Positions 33,006-44,283 of a DNA stretch of 64,000 bases are shown one piece after another (position 1 is the stretch's first letter; the number at the start of each line of letters is the position of its first letter). The notes below the pieces were generated by a model. It had not been told where the DNA came from. It did not search any database and saw only the letters and a list, made by a program, of their open reading frames with translations. Made by a program: the position numbers and the translations under genes. Source of the DNA: Vibrio neptunius (GTDB lineage Bacteria; Pseudomonadota; Gammaproteobacteria; Enterobacterales; Vibrionaceae); contig CP079859.1 in the NCBI GenBank assembly GCA_019339365.1, positions 3,410,001 to 3,474,000 on the forward strand, written 5' to 3'.

Positions 33006-35224
33006 TTAGCCAAGGCGTTTTACCGACATAACATCTTTAATCTGTTCAACTCGCTTCGACACACGCTGCAGAATCTCAATATTGGTGACCTCTAGATCAA
33101 AATCCATAATCGATAGCTGCTTGCGATAATCAACACGACTTTTCATGCTAGTCACTTTGATCTTCTCGTTAGCAAACAAGGTGGTGATGTCTTTCAGTAA
33201 TCCGCTGCGCTCCATCGCTTCTACACGAACTGTCAGGATATAAGAACCAACAAAGCCACTGCCCCAAACGGTATCAATGATGCGTTCTGGTGCATGGTGG
33301 CGCAACTCTTCAAGCTGTTCACAGTCAGCGCGATGCACTGAAATACCTCGACCTTGGGTGATGTAACCTGAGATTTCATCCCCTGGAATCGGCTGACAAC
33401 AGCGCGCAAGATGCGTCATCAGGTTATCAACCCCTTCCACAACGACTGCGTCTTTCTTAGGGCGACTTTGCGCTGGGGCTTTGCTTTCTGCCTCTTGGAG
33501 CTTCTCAAGTGCTTGCTGATCTTCTTCTTCTGCGGTTGGCTTATTGACCAAGGCATTGATGTGGTTGATCACTTGGTTGATACGTAAATCACCGCTTCCG
33601 ATGCCAACGTACAGTTCATCAGTGCTATTGACGTTAAAGCGCTTCAACGCATACTGCTCTGCGTCTTTTAAAGTCGCACCAATTTTCTGCAATTCAACTT
33701 CGAGAATATCGCGCCCTGCTTCGACGTTTTTCTCTCGGCTTTGCTTACGGAACCACGCATTGATTTTCGCGCGTGCTCGTCCTGAAGTCACAAAACCCAT
33801 CGAAGGATTTAGCCAGTCACGTGATGGATTGGGCTCTTTAGCCGTGATGATCTCAACTTGATCACCCATTGCCAGTTTGTGGGTAAACGGAACAATCCGC
33901 CCAGCAACCTTAGCACCAATACAGCGGTGACCGACTTCTGAGTGAATGTGGTAAGCAAAATCAAGTGGTGTGGCTCCCATAGGTAAGTCGACCACGTCAC
34001 CACGCGGGGTAAAGGCATACACACGGTCATCAAATACCTGACTGCGCACTTCATCAAGCATTTCGCCCGAATCTGACATTTCTTCCTGCCAATCAAGCAG
34101 TTTACGCAGCCACGTGATTTTCTCATCGTATCCACTGCGACCGCCGCCACCTTCTTTGTATTTCCAGTGTGCCGCAACCCCAAGCTCCGAGTCTTCGTGC
34201 ATGTCTTTAGTACGAATTTGAATCTCGATGGTTTTCCCTTCGGGACCAAGAATAACGGTATGAATTGACTGATATCCGTTTGGTTTTGGATTCGCGACGT
34301 AATCATCGAATTCACTTGGCAAATGCTTGTACTTAGTATGCACCGCACCCAAAGCCGCATAACAATCCTGAAGCTTATCAGCAATGATTCGAACGGCTCT
34401 AACATCAAACAGCTCATCAAATGCCAGACTCTTCTTCTGCATTTTGCGCCAGATACTATAGATGTGTTTAGGACGACCGCTCACTTCCGCATTAATGCCT
34501 GAAGAAGTAATTTCATTAGAAAGGTCATTAACAAAGTCTGTAATGTACTGCTCTCGAACAATGCGACGCTCAGATAACTGCTTCGCTATTTGTTTGTAAG
34601 TCTCAGGTTGCTGATAACGGAACGCGTAATCTTCGATTTCCCACTTAAGCTGACCAATACCAAGACGATTGGCCAAAGGCGCATAGATGTTTGAACATTC
34701 TTTCGCTGCTGCTTGGCGAACTTCGTCCGGTGCTTTCTTGACCTCAATCAGGTTACAGATTCGTTCCGCAAGTTTTATCACCACGCAGCGGAAATCATCC
34801 ACCATAGCCAATAGCATGCGGCGAACATTATCTACTTGAGCAGAAGCTGCGCTCCCTCCATAGTGACATTGAGTTGGCCCAGTGCAGCCATTTCTTCAAC
34901 ACCGTCAATCAGCTTTATCGTTTCTTTACCAAAATCCTCTTCCAAAACTTCGCGTTCGTATGCACCGCTGGACACCACTGGGAACAACAAGGCAGCCACT
35001 AACGTGGCTTTGTCCATGGAAAGGGTGATGAGGATTTCGATCATCTCTCTACCACGCCACAAGAGCAATGGTCCGCGATCGTTGTCTTCAAGAATCGTTT
35101 CGCAATGGCGGTACACCTCTTTAAGGCGCTTCGCGACTTTCGTGTCCTGCTCTAAGCTAGCAATCCAATTATCTAAATCAAACTGTTCATCTTGGTTCAA
35201 ATGTGCGCTTCTTACCGCAACCAT
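33006..35224 (-). pseudogene. relA: GTP pyrophosphokinase RelA, frameshifted in this assembly
   Basis: The ribosome-associated (p)ppGpp synthetase of the stringent response. Order of domains: pseudo-HD domain, synthetase with the RelA-type EFDDY motif and NPKPNGYQSIHT, TGS, zinc-finger region and ACT. One base is missing near 34849-34852: the first frame stops after MEGAQLLLK, while adding one base (GCG GCA for GCGCA) reads EGAAASAQVDNVRRMLL and joins the second frame. The restored protein has 739 residues, the normal RelA size. It is probably a sequencing error, as relA loss alone would be viable but several neighbours show the same defect. Confidence 0.92.
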
Positions 35225-35297
35225 TGTCTTTGTCCTGTTATACTTTTTTCTTCGACCTAACCCACAGTGAGACCCTGCTCGAAAGGGTAAGTTCGCA

Positions 35298-36617
35298 TTA
35301 ATCCTTCACAAAAAGCGCCATGGATTCTAAGTGACTGGTATGTGGGAACATGTCTAGCATTCCCAATCGTTGTAACTTAAACCCCTGACTAAGCAAGCTC
35401 TGCGAATCTCGCGCTAGAGTAGCAGGATTACAAGAAACATAAACGACTCTTGTCGCACCTAGCGATGAAACTTGCTCAACAATTCCACTGGCGCCAGCTC
35501 GTGCCGGATCCAGTAGTATTTTATCAAACTTTTCTCTCGCCCAGAGCTGACCAGACATATCTTGTTCCAAATTAGCCTGATAAAACTGAGCATTCTCAAT
35601 CTGGTTTATTTGAGCATTGTGCGTGGCTTTGTTGACCATCTCATCAACCCCTTCCACTCCTGTCACACTTTTTACCTGTTTAGCAATAGGGAGACTGAAG
35701 TTCCCTAGCCCGCAAAACAAATCCAATACTCGGTCTTGCTCAGATAACGCCAGCCAATCCAGTGCCTGAGCAACCATCTGTGCATTCACTTGTTGATTAA
35801 CTTGAATGAAATTATTTGGCTCGAAGGGGATAGTGATGCCTGTTTCCTGATAAACCCCCGCTTCACCAGCTTCAAGCACCAGCTGTTCATTATTTGGCAT
35901 CAAATAAAGCGTAATCTGATTAAGCTCGGCAAATGCAAGCAATGCATCATGATCTTTGTCTTTCAGTGGTTTGAGATGGCGCAAAACCAGAATGCGAGTG
36001 TTATCGGCTTTGACTAATTCAACATGGCCAAGTTGATCTTGTTGAGAAAAGCTCTTAAGCAATTGATGCAACTCTGGCAACAACTCATTCAACTCTGGCA
36101 TCAATACTGGGCAGTGAGTCAAAGTCACTATATCCTTGCTCTGTCTCTTGCGAAAACCGAACTGCAGTTGACGTGTTTTTTTATCCACCATCACACTGAT
36201 ACGGGCACGACGGCGGTACCCTTTTGTTTCACCGACAATCGGGGGTTCTAAATCAAGAGTCTGACCCGCAAACTTGCTCATCAGTTGACTCAATGTTTGC
36301 TGTTTGTAAGCTTGCTGATGTTCACTACTCAGATGCTGCATGTTGCACCCGCCACATTGATGATAATGAGGGCAGAAGGGCTCAAGTCGCTGTTCACTCG
36401 CCTTTTGCACCTTGATGAGTGCCGCACGTGAGAACTTACTCTTACTTTCAATCAACTGAGCTAACACTTGTTCCCCAGGCAGTGCACCTTCAATAAATAT
36501 CGGTTTTTTATTCTGATAAGCTATGCCGGCACCGTGGTGATCGAGTTTTTCAATCTGAAGCGATTGATGCTTTGTGTTGAGTTGAGTTTTCTTTTTAGGT
36601 TGGAAGAAACGCGCCAT
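35298..36617 (-). CDS. rlmD: 23S rRNA (uracil(1939)-C(5))-methyltransferase RlmD
   Basis: An SAM-dependent methyltransferase that makes m5U1939 in 23S rRNA. 439 residues: an N-terminal TRAM domain (about 15-75), the 4Fe-4S cluster cysteines in [13 protein letters not shown] plus a later Cys (LTHCPVL), SAM-binding [14 protein letters not shown] and the catalytic Cys in [12 protein letters not shown]. It lies between relA and the divergent barA, as in other Vibrio. It is intact. Confidence 0.95.
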   Translation of the reverse strand: MARFFQPKKKTQLNTKHQSLQIEKLDHHGAGIAYQNKKPIFIEGALPGEQVLAQLIESKSKFSRAALIKVQKASEQRLEPFCPHYHQCGGCNMQHLSSEHQQAYKQQTLSQLMSKFAGQTLDLEPPIVGETKGYRRRARISVMVDKKTRQLQFGFRKRQSKDIVTLTHCPVLMPELNELLPELHQLLKSFSQQDQLGHVELVKADNTRILVLRHLKPLKDKDHDALLAFAELNQITLYLMPNNEQLVLEAGEAGVYQETGITIPFEPNNFIQVNQQVNAQMVAQALDWLALSEQDRVLDLFCGLGNFSLPIAKQVKSVTGVEGVDEMVNKATHNAQINQIENAQFYQANLEQDMSGQLWAREKFDKILLDPARAGASGIVEQVSSLGATRVVYVSCNPATLARDSQSLLSQGFKLQRLGMLDMFPHTSHLESMALFVKD

Positions 36618-36783
36618 GCTTTGCTCTGTGCCTTTTACTGTTGCTCTGTATTGCTGTCCAGGTGCACCTTTTCAGACCTGAATCGTTGTCTGAGCCGAAC
36701 GAGTTGATTATGCTTAAGTATTCGACGGCTTCTTTTTTGCGGAAGTTATTTTCCCATATCCACACCACGATGTTTAGATAATA

Positions 36784-39566
36784 ATGACAAGATATGGCTT
36801 ACGCGCCCGCGTTATTACCCTTACCCTCGCGCCGACGTTGATCATTGGCCTGTTATTGAGCGCGTTTTTCTCATTTAACCGCTACCACGATCTTGAAAAG
36901 CAGGTCATCAATTCAGGGTTAAGTATTATTGAGCCCCTAGCCATTGCCAGTGAAGAGGGTCTAAAGAATAATAGCCGCGAGTCTGTTCGGCGGATTATTA
37001 GTTACGCGCACCGGAAAAACTCAAAGTTTGTCCGCAGTATTGCCGTTTTCGATTACAACCACGAATTATTCGTCACTTCCAACTTTCATCCAAACTTTGA
37101 ATCTCTGACTTTCCCTCGCAACGAAGTCATTCCCCTATTGGTCACTTCAGACCTACAGGAGAACACACTAATCTTACGTGCTCCTATCATTACCGAGTCA
37201 GGACTAATATCGACACCAAAAGGTCAAAACACTAATCCAGCACTTGGCTACATCGCCGTAGAGCTCGATCTTTCTTCCCTGCGCCTGCAACAATATCAAG
37301 AAATTTTCTCAGCCTTTTTGGTTCTGCTCTCTGGGCTGGGCTTGTCAGCCATGTTTGCTTATCGACTGATGCACGATGTGACACGCCCGATTTCGCATAT
37401 GAAAAATATGGTCGACCGAATCCGTCGTGGACACTTAGATGTTAGAATTGAAGGCAAGATGCATGGTGAGCTCGATTCCCTCAAAAATGGCATCAACGCC
37501 ATGGCGGTGTCATTGTCGGAATACCATGTCGAAATGCAACACAGCATTGATCAGGCAACTTCAGACTTACGGGAAACTCTTGAACAGCTTGAGATTCAAA
37601 ACGTTGAATTGGATATAGCCAAGAAACGGGCTCAGGAAGCTGCACGAGTGAAATCTGAGTTCCTTGCCAATATGTCTCACGAGCTTCGCACACCGTTGAA
37701 TGGCGTGATTGGCTTTACGCGTCAGATGCTAAAAACCAAACTGACTAACAGCCAAGCGGATTATTTACAGACCATTGAAAAGTCAGCCAATAACCTGCTC
37801 AATATTATTAACGACATTCTGGATTTCTCCAAACTGGAAGCTGGCAAGTTGGCACTGGAAAATATTCCGTTTGAGTTCCAAGAAACACTCGAAGAAGTGG
37901 TCAGTTTACAAGCCACCAGCGCGCATGAAAAAGGCCTAGAACTGACACTCAAAGTGGATCATAAGATCCCGGCAGGTCTTGTTGGCGATCCGCTGCGAAT
38001 CCAACAAGTACTGACTAACCTAGTGGGTAACTCAATCAAATTTACCGAGCGAGGTAACATTGACATCAGTGTTGAGCTTCGTTCACAAAAAGAAGATGTT
38101 GTTGAATTGCAATTTATGGTGCGAGATACAGGCATTGGTATTTCTGAACGCCAACAATCACAATTATTCCAAGCTTTCAGCCAAGCAGATGCGAGTATTT
38201 CTCGCCGTTACGGCGGTACTGGACTTGGCTTAGTCATCACTCAGAAACTGGTTAGTCAGATGGGAGGTGAGATCAGTCTTACCAGTCGTCTGCACCAAGG
38301 TTCGACGTTTTGGTTTACGCTGAGATTGAACTCAACCGATATGCCAATGAGCGATTTACTCGAAACTCAGGTTTTGAAGCAGCGCACGCTACTGCTTATT
38401 GAACCTAACATGCAAGCCGCTTCTGTCACTCAACAAACTTTGGTACAAGAAGGTTTGGTCGTAACCTATCGTTCATCAGTACCAGAAGAGGCTAACCCGT
38501 TTGATTATGTCTTGTTGAACCTTGCGCCGAACAGAGCTAACGAGCCTGAGCTTGTCGAACAGTGGGTAAAACAAGCCCAGAAATGTTCACCTCAAGTCGT
38601 GGTCGGTATTCCGAGTACTGCGTTGGCTTTATCTGATCACTTAACACAGACCTATCACGTTCATTGCATTACGAAGCCATTATCTCGCCGAAAACTATTA
38701 CAGATATTAGCCGCTAACCAGAATAGCTTGCCGATGGTTGAGGTTGAACCAGCTTACAACGAGACGCTTCCTCTAACGGTTATGGCCGTCGATGACAACC
38801 CAGCAAACCTAAAATTGATCAGTGCCCTGCTTCAGGAACGGGTCGAAAAAGTGGTGACTTGTACTAACGGCCTCGATGCTGTAACTCAAGCTGAAAGTCA
38901 GCATTTCGATATCATCCTAATGGATATTCAGATGCCACACATGGATGGCGTGACCGCTTGTGGCAAAATCAAACAAACTGAGCTTAATGCTAACACTCCA
39001 GTGATCGCTGTTACCGCACACGCGATGAGTGGAGAACGTGACAGACTCCTCGGAGCCGGCATGGATGATTACCTCACTAAGCCAATTGAGGAGCATGTTT
39101 TGCAACAAGTCTTAATGCACTGGAACCCGCACACGACGCAATCAGAAATGGCTAAGATTGAGTTGCCGTCCAACATTGAACCGTCAGGGTTACCTTCATC
39201 AGCAGTGATTGAGCATGACAACATCATTATCGACTGGCAAGCAGCGCTAAAGCAATCCGCCAATAAAGAAGATCTTGCACGTGACATGCTGCAAATGCTG
39301 ATCGACTTCATTCCTGAGGTGAACAGTGTGGTTGAAAGCGCTCTGGAAGAGGATGACTTTGACAGCGAGACACTGATCCATCACATACATAAGCTACACG
39401 GTAGCAGTTCATATTGTGGCGTCCCAAGACTGAAAAAGTGTGTGCTACCATAGAGAGAGCCCTGCGTTCGGGTGAACGTCTTGAAGATGTCGAACCGGAG
39501 CTGTTTGAGCTGCAAGACGAAATGGAGAAGGTCACCGCGAGTGCGGCGCCTTATTTAGATTCGTAA
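36784..39566 (+). pseudogene. barA: Hybrid sensor kinase BarA/VarS, frameshifted near the 3' end
   Basis: Tripartite histidine kinase whose partner is UvrY/VarA, controlling Csr small RNAs. Two membrane helices (about 10-30 and 170-190) flank a periplasmic sensor. Then come HAMP, HisKA with the phospho-His in FLANMSHELRTPLNG, HATPase, a pseudo-receiver, a receiver with Asp in ILMDIQMPHMDG, and an HPt domain with His in HKLHGSSSYCG. A base is missing near 39438: the frame stops at 39453 after KKCVLP, but one added T reads KKLCATIERALRSGE onward to a TAA at 39566, giving 927 residues. The 3' end overlaps acpS by 16 bp, convergent. Confidence 0.9.
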
Positions 39567-39934
39567 ATAACAGTAGCAACGGCATAATGCCGTTCATCAG
39601 AAATAGACAGGTGGATGCTCTCCACCTGTTTTTTTTGGGCAAACTCTAGAGCTTTACCAGACAAAGACAAATTTGGCGCACCGTATTCATCATTGGTAAT
39701 AGTGAAATCATGGAAAGTCACCCCCAATGCGATGCCGGTCCCTAATGCTTTAGACGCCGCTTCTTTAGCCGCAAAGCGCTTAGCTAAAAAGCGCCCTTGT
39801 TGCTTAAGCGATTGAAAGCGTTGTAGCTCAATATCCGTCAAAATACGTCGAGCAAACGCTTCACCACTGCGGGACAGTGCCTTTTCAATACGTTCAATTT
39901 CCGCAATATCTGTCCCTAGACCTACAATCGCCAT
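39551..39934 (-). CDS. acpS: Holo-[acyl-carrier-protein] synthase
   Basis: Transfers the 4'-phosphopantetheine arm of CoA onto apo-ACP, essential for fatty acid synthesis. 127 residues with the two conserved motifs [13 protein letters not shown] (metal-binding Asp) and [15 protein letters not shown]. It lies 5 bp downstream of pdxJ on the same strand. Its 3' end overlaps the tail of barA in opposite orientation. Confidence 0.96.
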   Translation of the reverse strand: MAIVGLGTDIAEIERIEKALSRSGEAFARRILTDIELQRFQSLKQQGRFLAKRFAAKEAASKALGTGIALGVTFHDFTITNDEYGAPNLSLSGKALEFAQKKQVESIHLSISDERHYAVATVIYESK

Positions 39935-39939
39935 TACGG

Positions 39940-40670
39940 TTACTTACGCGCTTCAACCATCAGTGCTTTCATATCAGCTACGGCTTTATGCAAACCATCA
40001 AAGGCCGCACGACCGATGATAGAGTGACCAATGTTCAGCTCATAGATTTCAGGGATAGCGGCGATAGGAGCTACGTTATGGTAAGTCAAACCATGACCTG
40101 CATTTACGGTAATACCCAAATCAGCCGCATAGCTTGCACCAGCAGCAATTTTCTTTAGTTCATCTTGCTGATCTTCATCGTTTTTCGCATCAGCATAATG
40201 ACCAGTGTGTAGCTCGATATAAGGCGCATCACAGGCTTTTGCTGCATCAATCTGTTCACGGTCTGCATCAATAAACAGAGAGACTTTAATGCCCGCTTCT
40301 GTCAGCTTTTTTGTTGCCGCTTTGATCTTTTCTACATGACCCGCCACGTCCAACCCCCTTCAGTAGTGAGCTCTTCACGTTTTTCTGGAACCAAACACAC
40401 GTATTCAGGTTGAGTTTTCAGGGCAATATCAACCATCTCATCCGTTACAGCCATTTCAAGGTTCATACGAGTTTGGATCGTTTCTCTTAGGATACGTACG
40501 TCACGATCAAGGATGTGACGGCGGTCTTCTCTAAGGTGAATGGTAATGCCGTCTGCTCCAGCACGCTCGGCAACTTCAGCTGCATGAACAGGATCTGGGT
40601 ACTTGGTACCGCGCGCGTTACGTAATGTAGCAATGTGATCGATGTTAACACCCAGATAAATTGAGCTCAT
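39940..40670 (-). pseudogene. pdxJ: Pyridoxine 5'-phosphate synthase PdxJ, frameshifted in this assembly
   Basis: Condenses 1-deoxyxylulose 5-phosphate with aminoacetone phosphate to give PNP, the last ring-forming step of vitamin B6 synthesis. A TIM barrel: [14 protein letters not shown] at the start, [14 protein letters not shown], then [12 protein letters not shown] and [10 protein letters not shown]. One T is missing near 40352: GGTTGG gives EGGWTWRVM and a stop, while GGTTTGG gives [16 protein letters not shown] and joins the downstream frame. The restored product has 243 residues, exactly the E. coli length. recO overlaps its start by 4 bp. It is probably intact in the organism. Confidence 0.93.
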
Positions 40671-41395
40671 TTTCCAATACTCCGTGATTTGGGCGCTAAA
40701 ATTTGCATAAATAGCTCCCGACTCTTTAATGGTTTGCCGCCAAGATACGGCTTTAATGCTATCCGTGTAAAGCGTTTTGCCGCTTTAAGTTGTTCTTTTG
40801 TGGTAAACCTACGCTCACTAATCGCAATCAGTTCATTACCAACAAAGGTCAGATTGTCGCGCCGCACTGAGGCAATAAAACCCTTTTGTTCTCGATATCG
40901 ATAGGTCATTTCAGGGTCAATCGGCTCTCCTGTACCAGCGCAATGCAGAAAATCGACGCCATATCCCATTGCAGACAGCAGTGCCAGTTCAAAACGGCGC
41001 AATGCGGGTTCCGGATTCTCACACTGAGCCAGTTCGGTGAGAACGTGAAGGTAATCATGAAACAGGGCCGGCATTGACACTTCGGCCATCAACACTCGTC
41101 CTATCAATTCGTTGACATACATGGCGGAGTATAGGTTGATACCCGTGAGTGGCAAACCTAGACTGATCGGTTCTGCCTGACGCAATGTCTTCATCGATCC
41201 TTTACCCGACCACTTGAGCAATAAAGGCGTAAATGGCTGTAACGCACCTTTGAGGTTTGAGCGTTTACTGCGCGCGCCTTTAGACATCAAAGTAACACGA
41301 CCAAACTCCTCACTGAAAACATCGAGAATTAAACTCGACTCACTGTAAGGACGACGATGAAGAACAAAACAGCGCTGTAATCCTTCTGAGGTCAT
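40667..41395 (-). CDS. recO: DNA repair protein RecO
   Basis: RecFOR pathway protein that helps load RecA on SSB-coated DNA. 242 residues: an N-terminal OB-fold ([20 protein letters not shown]) and a helical C-terminal domain. The stop overlaps the pdxJ start (ATGA), so the two are translationally coupled. A terminator (41421-41450) separates it from era, so recO-pdxJ-acpS are probably a separate unit or depend on read-through. Confidence 0.93.
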   Translation of the reverse strand: MTSEGLQRCFVLHRRPYSESSLILDVFSEEFGRVTLMSKGARSKRSNLKGALQPFTPLLLKWSGKGSMKTLRQAEPISLGLPLTGINLYSAMYVNELIGRVLMAEVSMPALFHDYLHVLTELAQCENPEPALRRFELALLSAMGYGVDFLHCAGTGEPIDPEMTYRYREQKGFIASVRRDNLTFVGNELIAISERRFTTKEQLKAAKRFTRIALKPYLGGKPLKSRELFMQILAPKSRSIGK

Positions 41396-41420
41396 AGAGG
41401 TTGCCAGATGAATGTTACAT

Positions 41421-41450
41421 AAAAAATAAGGAGCCTGATGGCTCCTTATA
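41421..41450 (-). terminator. Terminator between era and recO
   Basis: AAGGAGCC-TGAT-GGCTCCTT forms a perfect stem, with six T following on the minus strand. It lies 39 bp past the era stop. Confidence 0.8.
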
Positions 41451-41488
41451 CTTACTTATGTTGGAGCGAAGTGATTTCGCTGCAAAAA

Positions 41489-42466
41489 TTACAGATCGTC
41501 GATGTAACCAAGAGAACGTAGTGCTCGTTCATCATCGGCCCAGCCAGATTTCACTTTCACCCACGTTTCTAGGTAAACCTTGCGACCAAACAGCTCTTCC
41601 ATATCTAGACGTGCTTCACGACCAATCGTTTTGATCTTCTCGCCGCCCTTGCCAATCACCATTTTCTTCTGGCCATTACGTTCAACCAGAATTAACGCAT
41701 TGATATGGAAACCATCGGTTTCAGGATTGTAATCAAAACGTTCAATCTCCACCGTCACAGAGTAAGGCAACTCTTCACCAGTAAAACGCATGAGTTTCTC
41801 ACGTACAATTTCCGATGCCATAAAGCGCTGAGAACGGTCAGTGACATACTCTTCTGGGAAATGGTGTGTCGCTTGTGGTAGATGGTGACGAACATGTTTA
41901 CGCAGTACATCGATGTTTTTGCCTTGCTTCGCGGAGATAGGCACCACATCTACGAATTCCATCTTTTTCGACATCTCCATCATGTGTAGCATGACGTCAT
42001 TGCGATCTTGTACGTTGTCAACCTTATTGACACACAAAACCACTGGGAAGTTCGACTTCTGCAGTTTAGTCAGTACCATCTCATCGTCGCTAGTCCAATG
42101 AGTACCGTCAACAAGGAAAAATACTAGGTTTACATCACTCAATGATGAGTTAGCCGCACGGTTCATTAAACGGTTAATTGCCCGCTTCTCTTCAATATGA
42201 AGACCAGGTGTATCGACGTAAATCGCCTGATAATCACCCTCGGTGTCTACCCCCATAATGCGGTGACGCGTTGTTTGCGGCTTACGAGAAGTGATCGAAA
42301 TTTTTTGTCCAAGAATTCGATTCAGTAGCGTTGATTTACCTACATTCGGACGACCAACGATCGCCACAAAACCACAATGTTGATTTTCTGGTGTACTTGC
42401 TTGCTCGTCACTCGATGAGAAAAACGCATCGATATCAAATTCGTTGTTGTCAGTTGAATCAGTCAT
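41489..42466 (-). CDS. era: GTPase Era
   Basis: An essential small GTPase binding 16S rRNA during 30S maturation. 325 residues: a G domain with [12 protein letters not shown] (G1), the G2 Thr region, DTPGL (G3) and NKVD (G4), then a C-terminal KH domain ([20 protein letters not shown]). Compared with E. coli Era (301) it has an acidic N-terminal extension of about 25 residues rich in Asp and Ser. The start overlaps the rnc stop by 8 bp, the usual rnc-era coupling. Confidence 0.96.
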   Translation of the reverse strand: MTDSTDNNEFDIDAFFSSSDEQASTPENQHCGFVAIVGRPNVGKSTLLNRILGQKISITSRKPQTTRHRIMGVDTEGDYQAIYVDTPGLHIEEKRAINRLMNRAANSSLSDVNLVFFLVDGTHWTSDDEMVLTKLQKSNFPVVLCVNKVDNVQDRNDVMLHMMEMSKKMEFVDVVPISAKQGKNIDVLRKHVRHHLPQATHHFPEEYVTDRSQRFMASEIVREKLMRFTGEELPYSVTVEIERFDYNPETDGFHINALILVERNGQKKMVIGKGGEKIKTIGREARLDMEELFGRKVYLETWVKVKSGWADDERALRSLGYIDDL

Positions 42467-43136
42467 TGCTCAGTTGCTCTAGTGCTAGTTCAGCAGCCGC
42501 TTGTTCTGCCTTGCGGCGGCTGGTGCCTTTACCTATTACAGGCGATCCGACACCTGCGACTTCACACGACACAGTAAACTGCTGGTTGTGTGCTTCACCT
42601 TTAATATTAGTCACTGTGTAGACCGGCAGTGGTTTTCTTCGTCCTTGCAGGAACTCTTGAAGACGCGTTTTAGGGTCTTTCTGAGAAACACCCGGCTGTA
42701 TCGCTTCAAGGCGTTGCTTATACCAGCTAAGGATAATGCCACGCACCACTTCAATATCACTGTCTAGGTAGATTGCACCTATGATAGCTTCAACAGCATC
42801 AGCTAGAATTGAATCACGACGGAAACCGCCACTCTTCAATTCACCTGGACCTAATTTTAAGTGATCTCCTAGTTCGAATTCTCGACCTAGCTCCGCCAGC
42901 GTGTTGCCACGAACAAGTGTCGCACGCATGCGGCTCATGTCCCCTTCATTCACTTTAGGGAATCGGTGATAAAGATCGTCAGCAATGACAAAACTTAAAA
43001 TTGAATCGCCCAGAAACTCAAGACGCTCATTGTGTTTTCCATGAGCACTGCGGTGAGTCAGTGCTAAGTTAATAAGCTCTGCATCATTGAACTGATAGCC
43101 GAGCTTTTTCTCTAGTTTGGCAATAGGAGAATTCAT
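42459..43136 (-). CDS. rnc: Ribonuclease III
   Basis: A double-strand-specific endoribonuclease for rRNA processing and mRNA control. 225 residues (E. coli 226): the signature [12 protein letters not shown] with catalytic acidic residues, a second metal-binding region around [13 protein letters not shown], and a C-terminal dsRNA-binding domain ([17 protein letters not shown] to [13 protein letters not shown]). It overlaps era. Upstream of it lies about 160 bp carrying a degenerate ERIC-like repeat, then lepB. Confidence 0.96.
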   Translation of the reverse strand: MNSPIAKLEKKLGYQFNDAELINLALTHRSAHGKHNERLEFLGDSILSFVIADDLYHRFPKVNEGDMSRMRATLVRGNTLAELGREFELGDHLKLGPGELKSGGFRRDSILADAVEAIIGAIYLDSDIEVVRGIILSWYKQRLEAIQPGVSQKDPKTRLQEFLQGRRKPLPVYTVTNIKGEAHNQQFTVSCEVAGVGSPVIGKGTSRRKAEQAAAELALEQLSND

Positions 43137-43185
43137 GCTCTCTCATTAATAATTTCGAATTTTCTAAATAGTTGATTTCACGGCT

Positions 43186-43298
43186 AGGCGACAAATAAAT
43201 CCAACCCTATTAGCATAGAGATTCTATGTAATTTGGGTGGCCGGCGTTGCGGTGGATTTATGCAGTCACAACGCTGTGATATCAACTATGAGGAAAAT
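43186..43298. repeat. Diverged ERIC-like repeat next to the lepB stop
   Basis: Colinear with the element at 32889-33003: the landmarks AGGC(A/G)ACAA, CATAG....CTATGT, GGCCGGC, CAACGCT and TATGA(C/G)GA occur in the same order at spacings within one base. It abuts the lepB stop as the other abuts the relA stop, in the same orientation. It is transcribed between lepB and rnc, so it could form a hairpin in that mRNA. Confidence 0.6.
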
Positions 43299-44195
43299 TT
43301 AGTTAATACCACCGATGCGGTTAAACCTAACACCAGTTGGAATCCATGATGGTAAAACGCTATCTGCACTGCGTTCGAACTCAAAGCTTATCCAGATACC
43401 TACTGCTTTACCAACCAGATTCGCCTCTGGAACAAAGCCCCAGTAGCGGCTGTCTGCACTGTTGTCACGGTTATCACCCATCACAAAGTACTGACCTTGC
43501 GGCACAACCCACTCATTAACACCAGCACGTGGCTGATAAGCCGATACGCGATCACGGCGTAATGGGTTCACCAAAATTTGGTGTTCAACCTCACCCAGTT
43601 TTTCATTCAGTTGAATCAGTGGCACACCATCTTGGATAAATGGGCTTTCTTCCACATTCGACAACGGTACCTGAGTACATTGGCTCTCACCTTTCGGTTG
43701 AACACAGACTTCTTTCTTGCTGCTATAACGCACAGTATCACCCGGTAGGCCAACAACACGCTTGATATAGTCAATGTTTGGCTGAGGTGGGTATTTGAAT
43801 ACTACGATGTCACCGCGCTCTGGTTTACCCGTTTCAACAAGTTGTGTACGCCACACAGGGTCTTTCAGACCGTATGCGTATTTTTCAACCAGGATGAAAT
43901 CTCCAACCAATAAGGTCGGCTTCATTGAACCTGAAGGGATTTGGAACGGTTCATAGATAAACGAGCGCAATACCAAGACAGCAGCAATAACAGGGAAAAT
44001 TGAAACACTGTTTTCAATCCACCATGGTTGCTTTTCCACTTGTTCAACCGTTGCAGTATCCAGTCCGTTTGTTTGAGCTTCAACAGCAGCGAGTTTAGCC
44101 TGACGTTGCTTCGCAAACACCAGTTTTTCCAACACCCAAACAATACCAGTGACTAGAGTGACAATAACCAAGATCAGTGAAAATGTATTTGCCAT
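43299..44195 (-). CDS. lepB: Signal peptidase I
   Basis: Removes signal peptides from exported proteins at the outer face of the inner membrane. 298 residues with two N-terminal membrane helices (about 2-22 and 64-80). The catalytic Ser lies in FQIPSGSMKPTL and the catalytic Lys in DYIKRVVGLPGD. The C-terminal box GDNRDNSADSRYWGFVP is conserved. It lies between lepA (88 bp upstream) and rnc, as in E. coli. Confidence 0.97.
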   Translation of the reverse strand: MANTFSLILVIVTLVTGIVWVLEKLVFAKQRQAKLAAVEAQTNGLDTATVEQVEKQPWWIENSVSIFPVIAAVLVLRSFIYEPFQIPSGSMKPTLLVGDFILVEKYAYGLKDPVWRTQLVETGKPERGDIVVFKYPPQPNIDYIKRVVGLPGDTVRYSSKKEVCVQPKGESQCTQVPLSNVEESPFIQDGVPLIQLNEKLGEVEHQILVNPLRRDRVSAYQPRAGVNEWVVPQGQYFVMGDNRDNSADSRYWGFVPEANLVGKAVGIWISFEFERSADSVLPSWIPTGVRFNRIGGIN

Positions 44196-44283
44196 TGACT
44201 TCCCTTACCTCAAAAATACGAAAGTGAAAGAGCCGAAACCCTTTCACTTAACAAGTTCTTATATTGAGTCGTTACCCAACAAA

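Noticed and set aside
33809..34420. 203-codon frame within relA in another frame
   Set aside because: It is fully inside the RelA synthetase and TGS coding region, which is clearly conserved.
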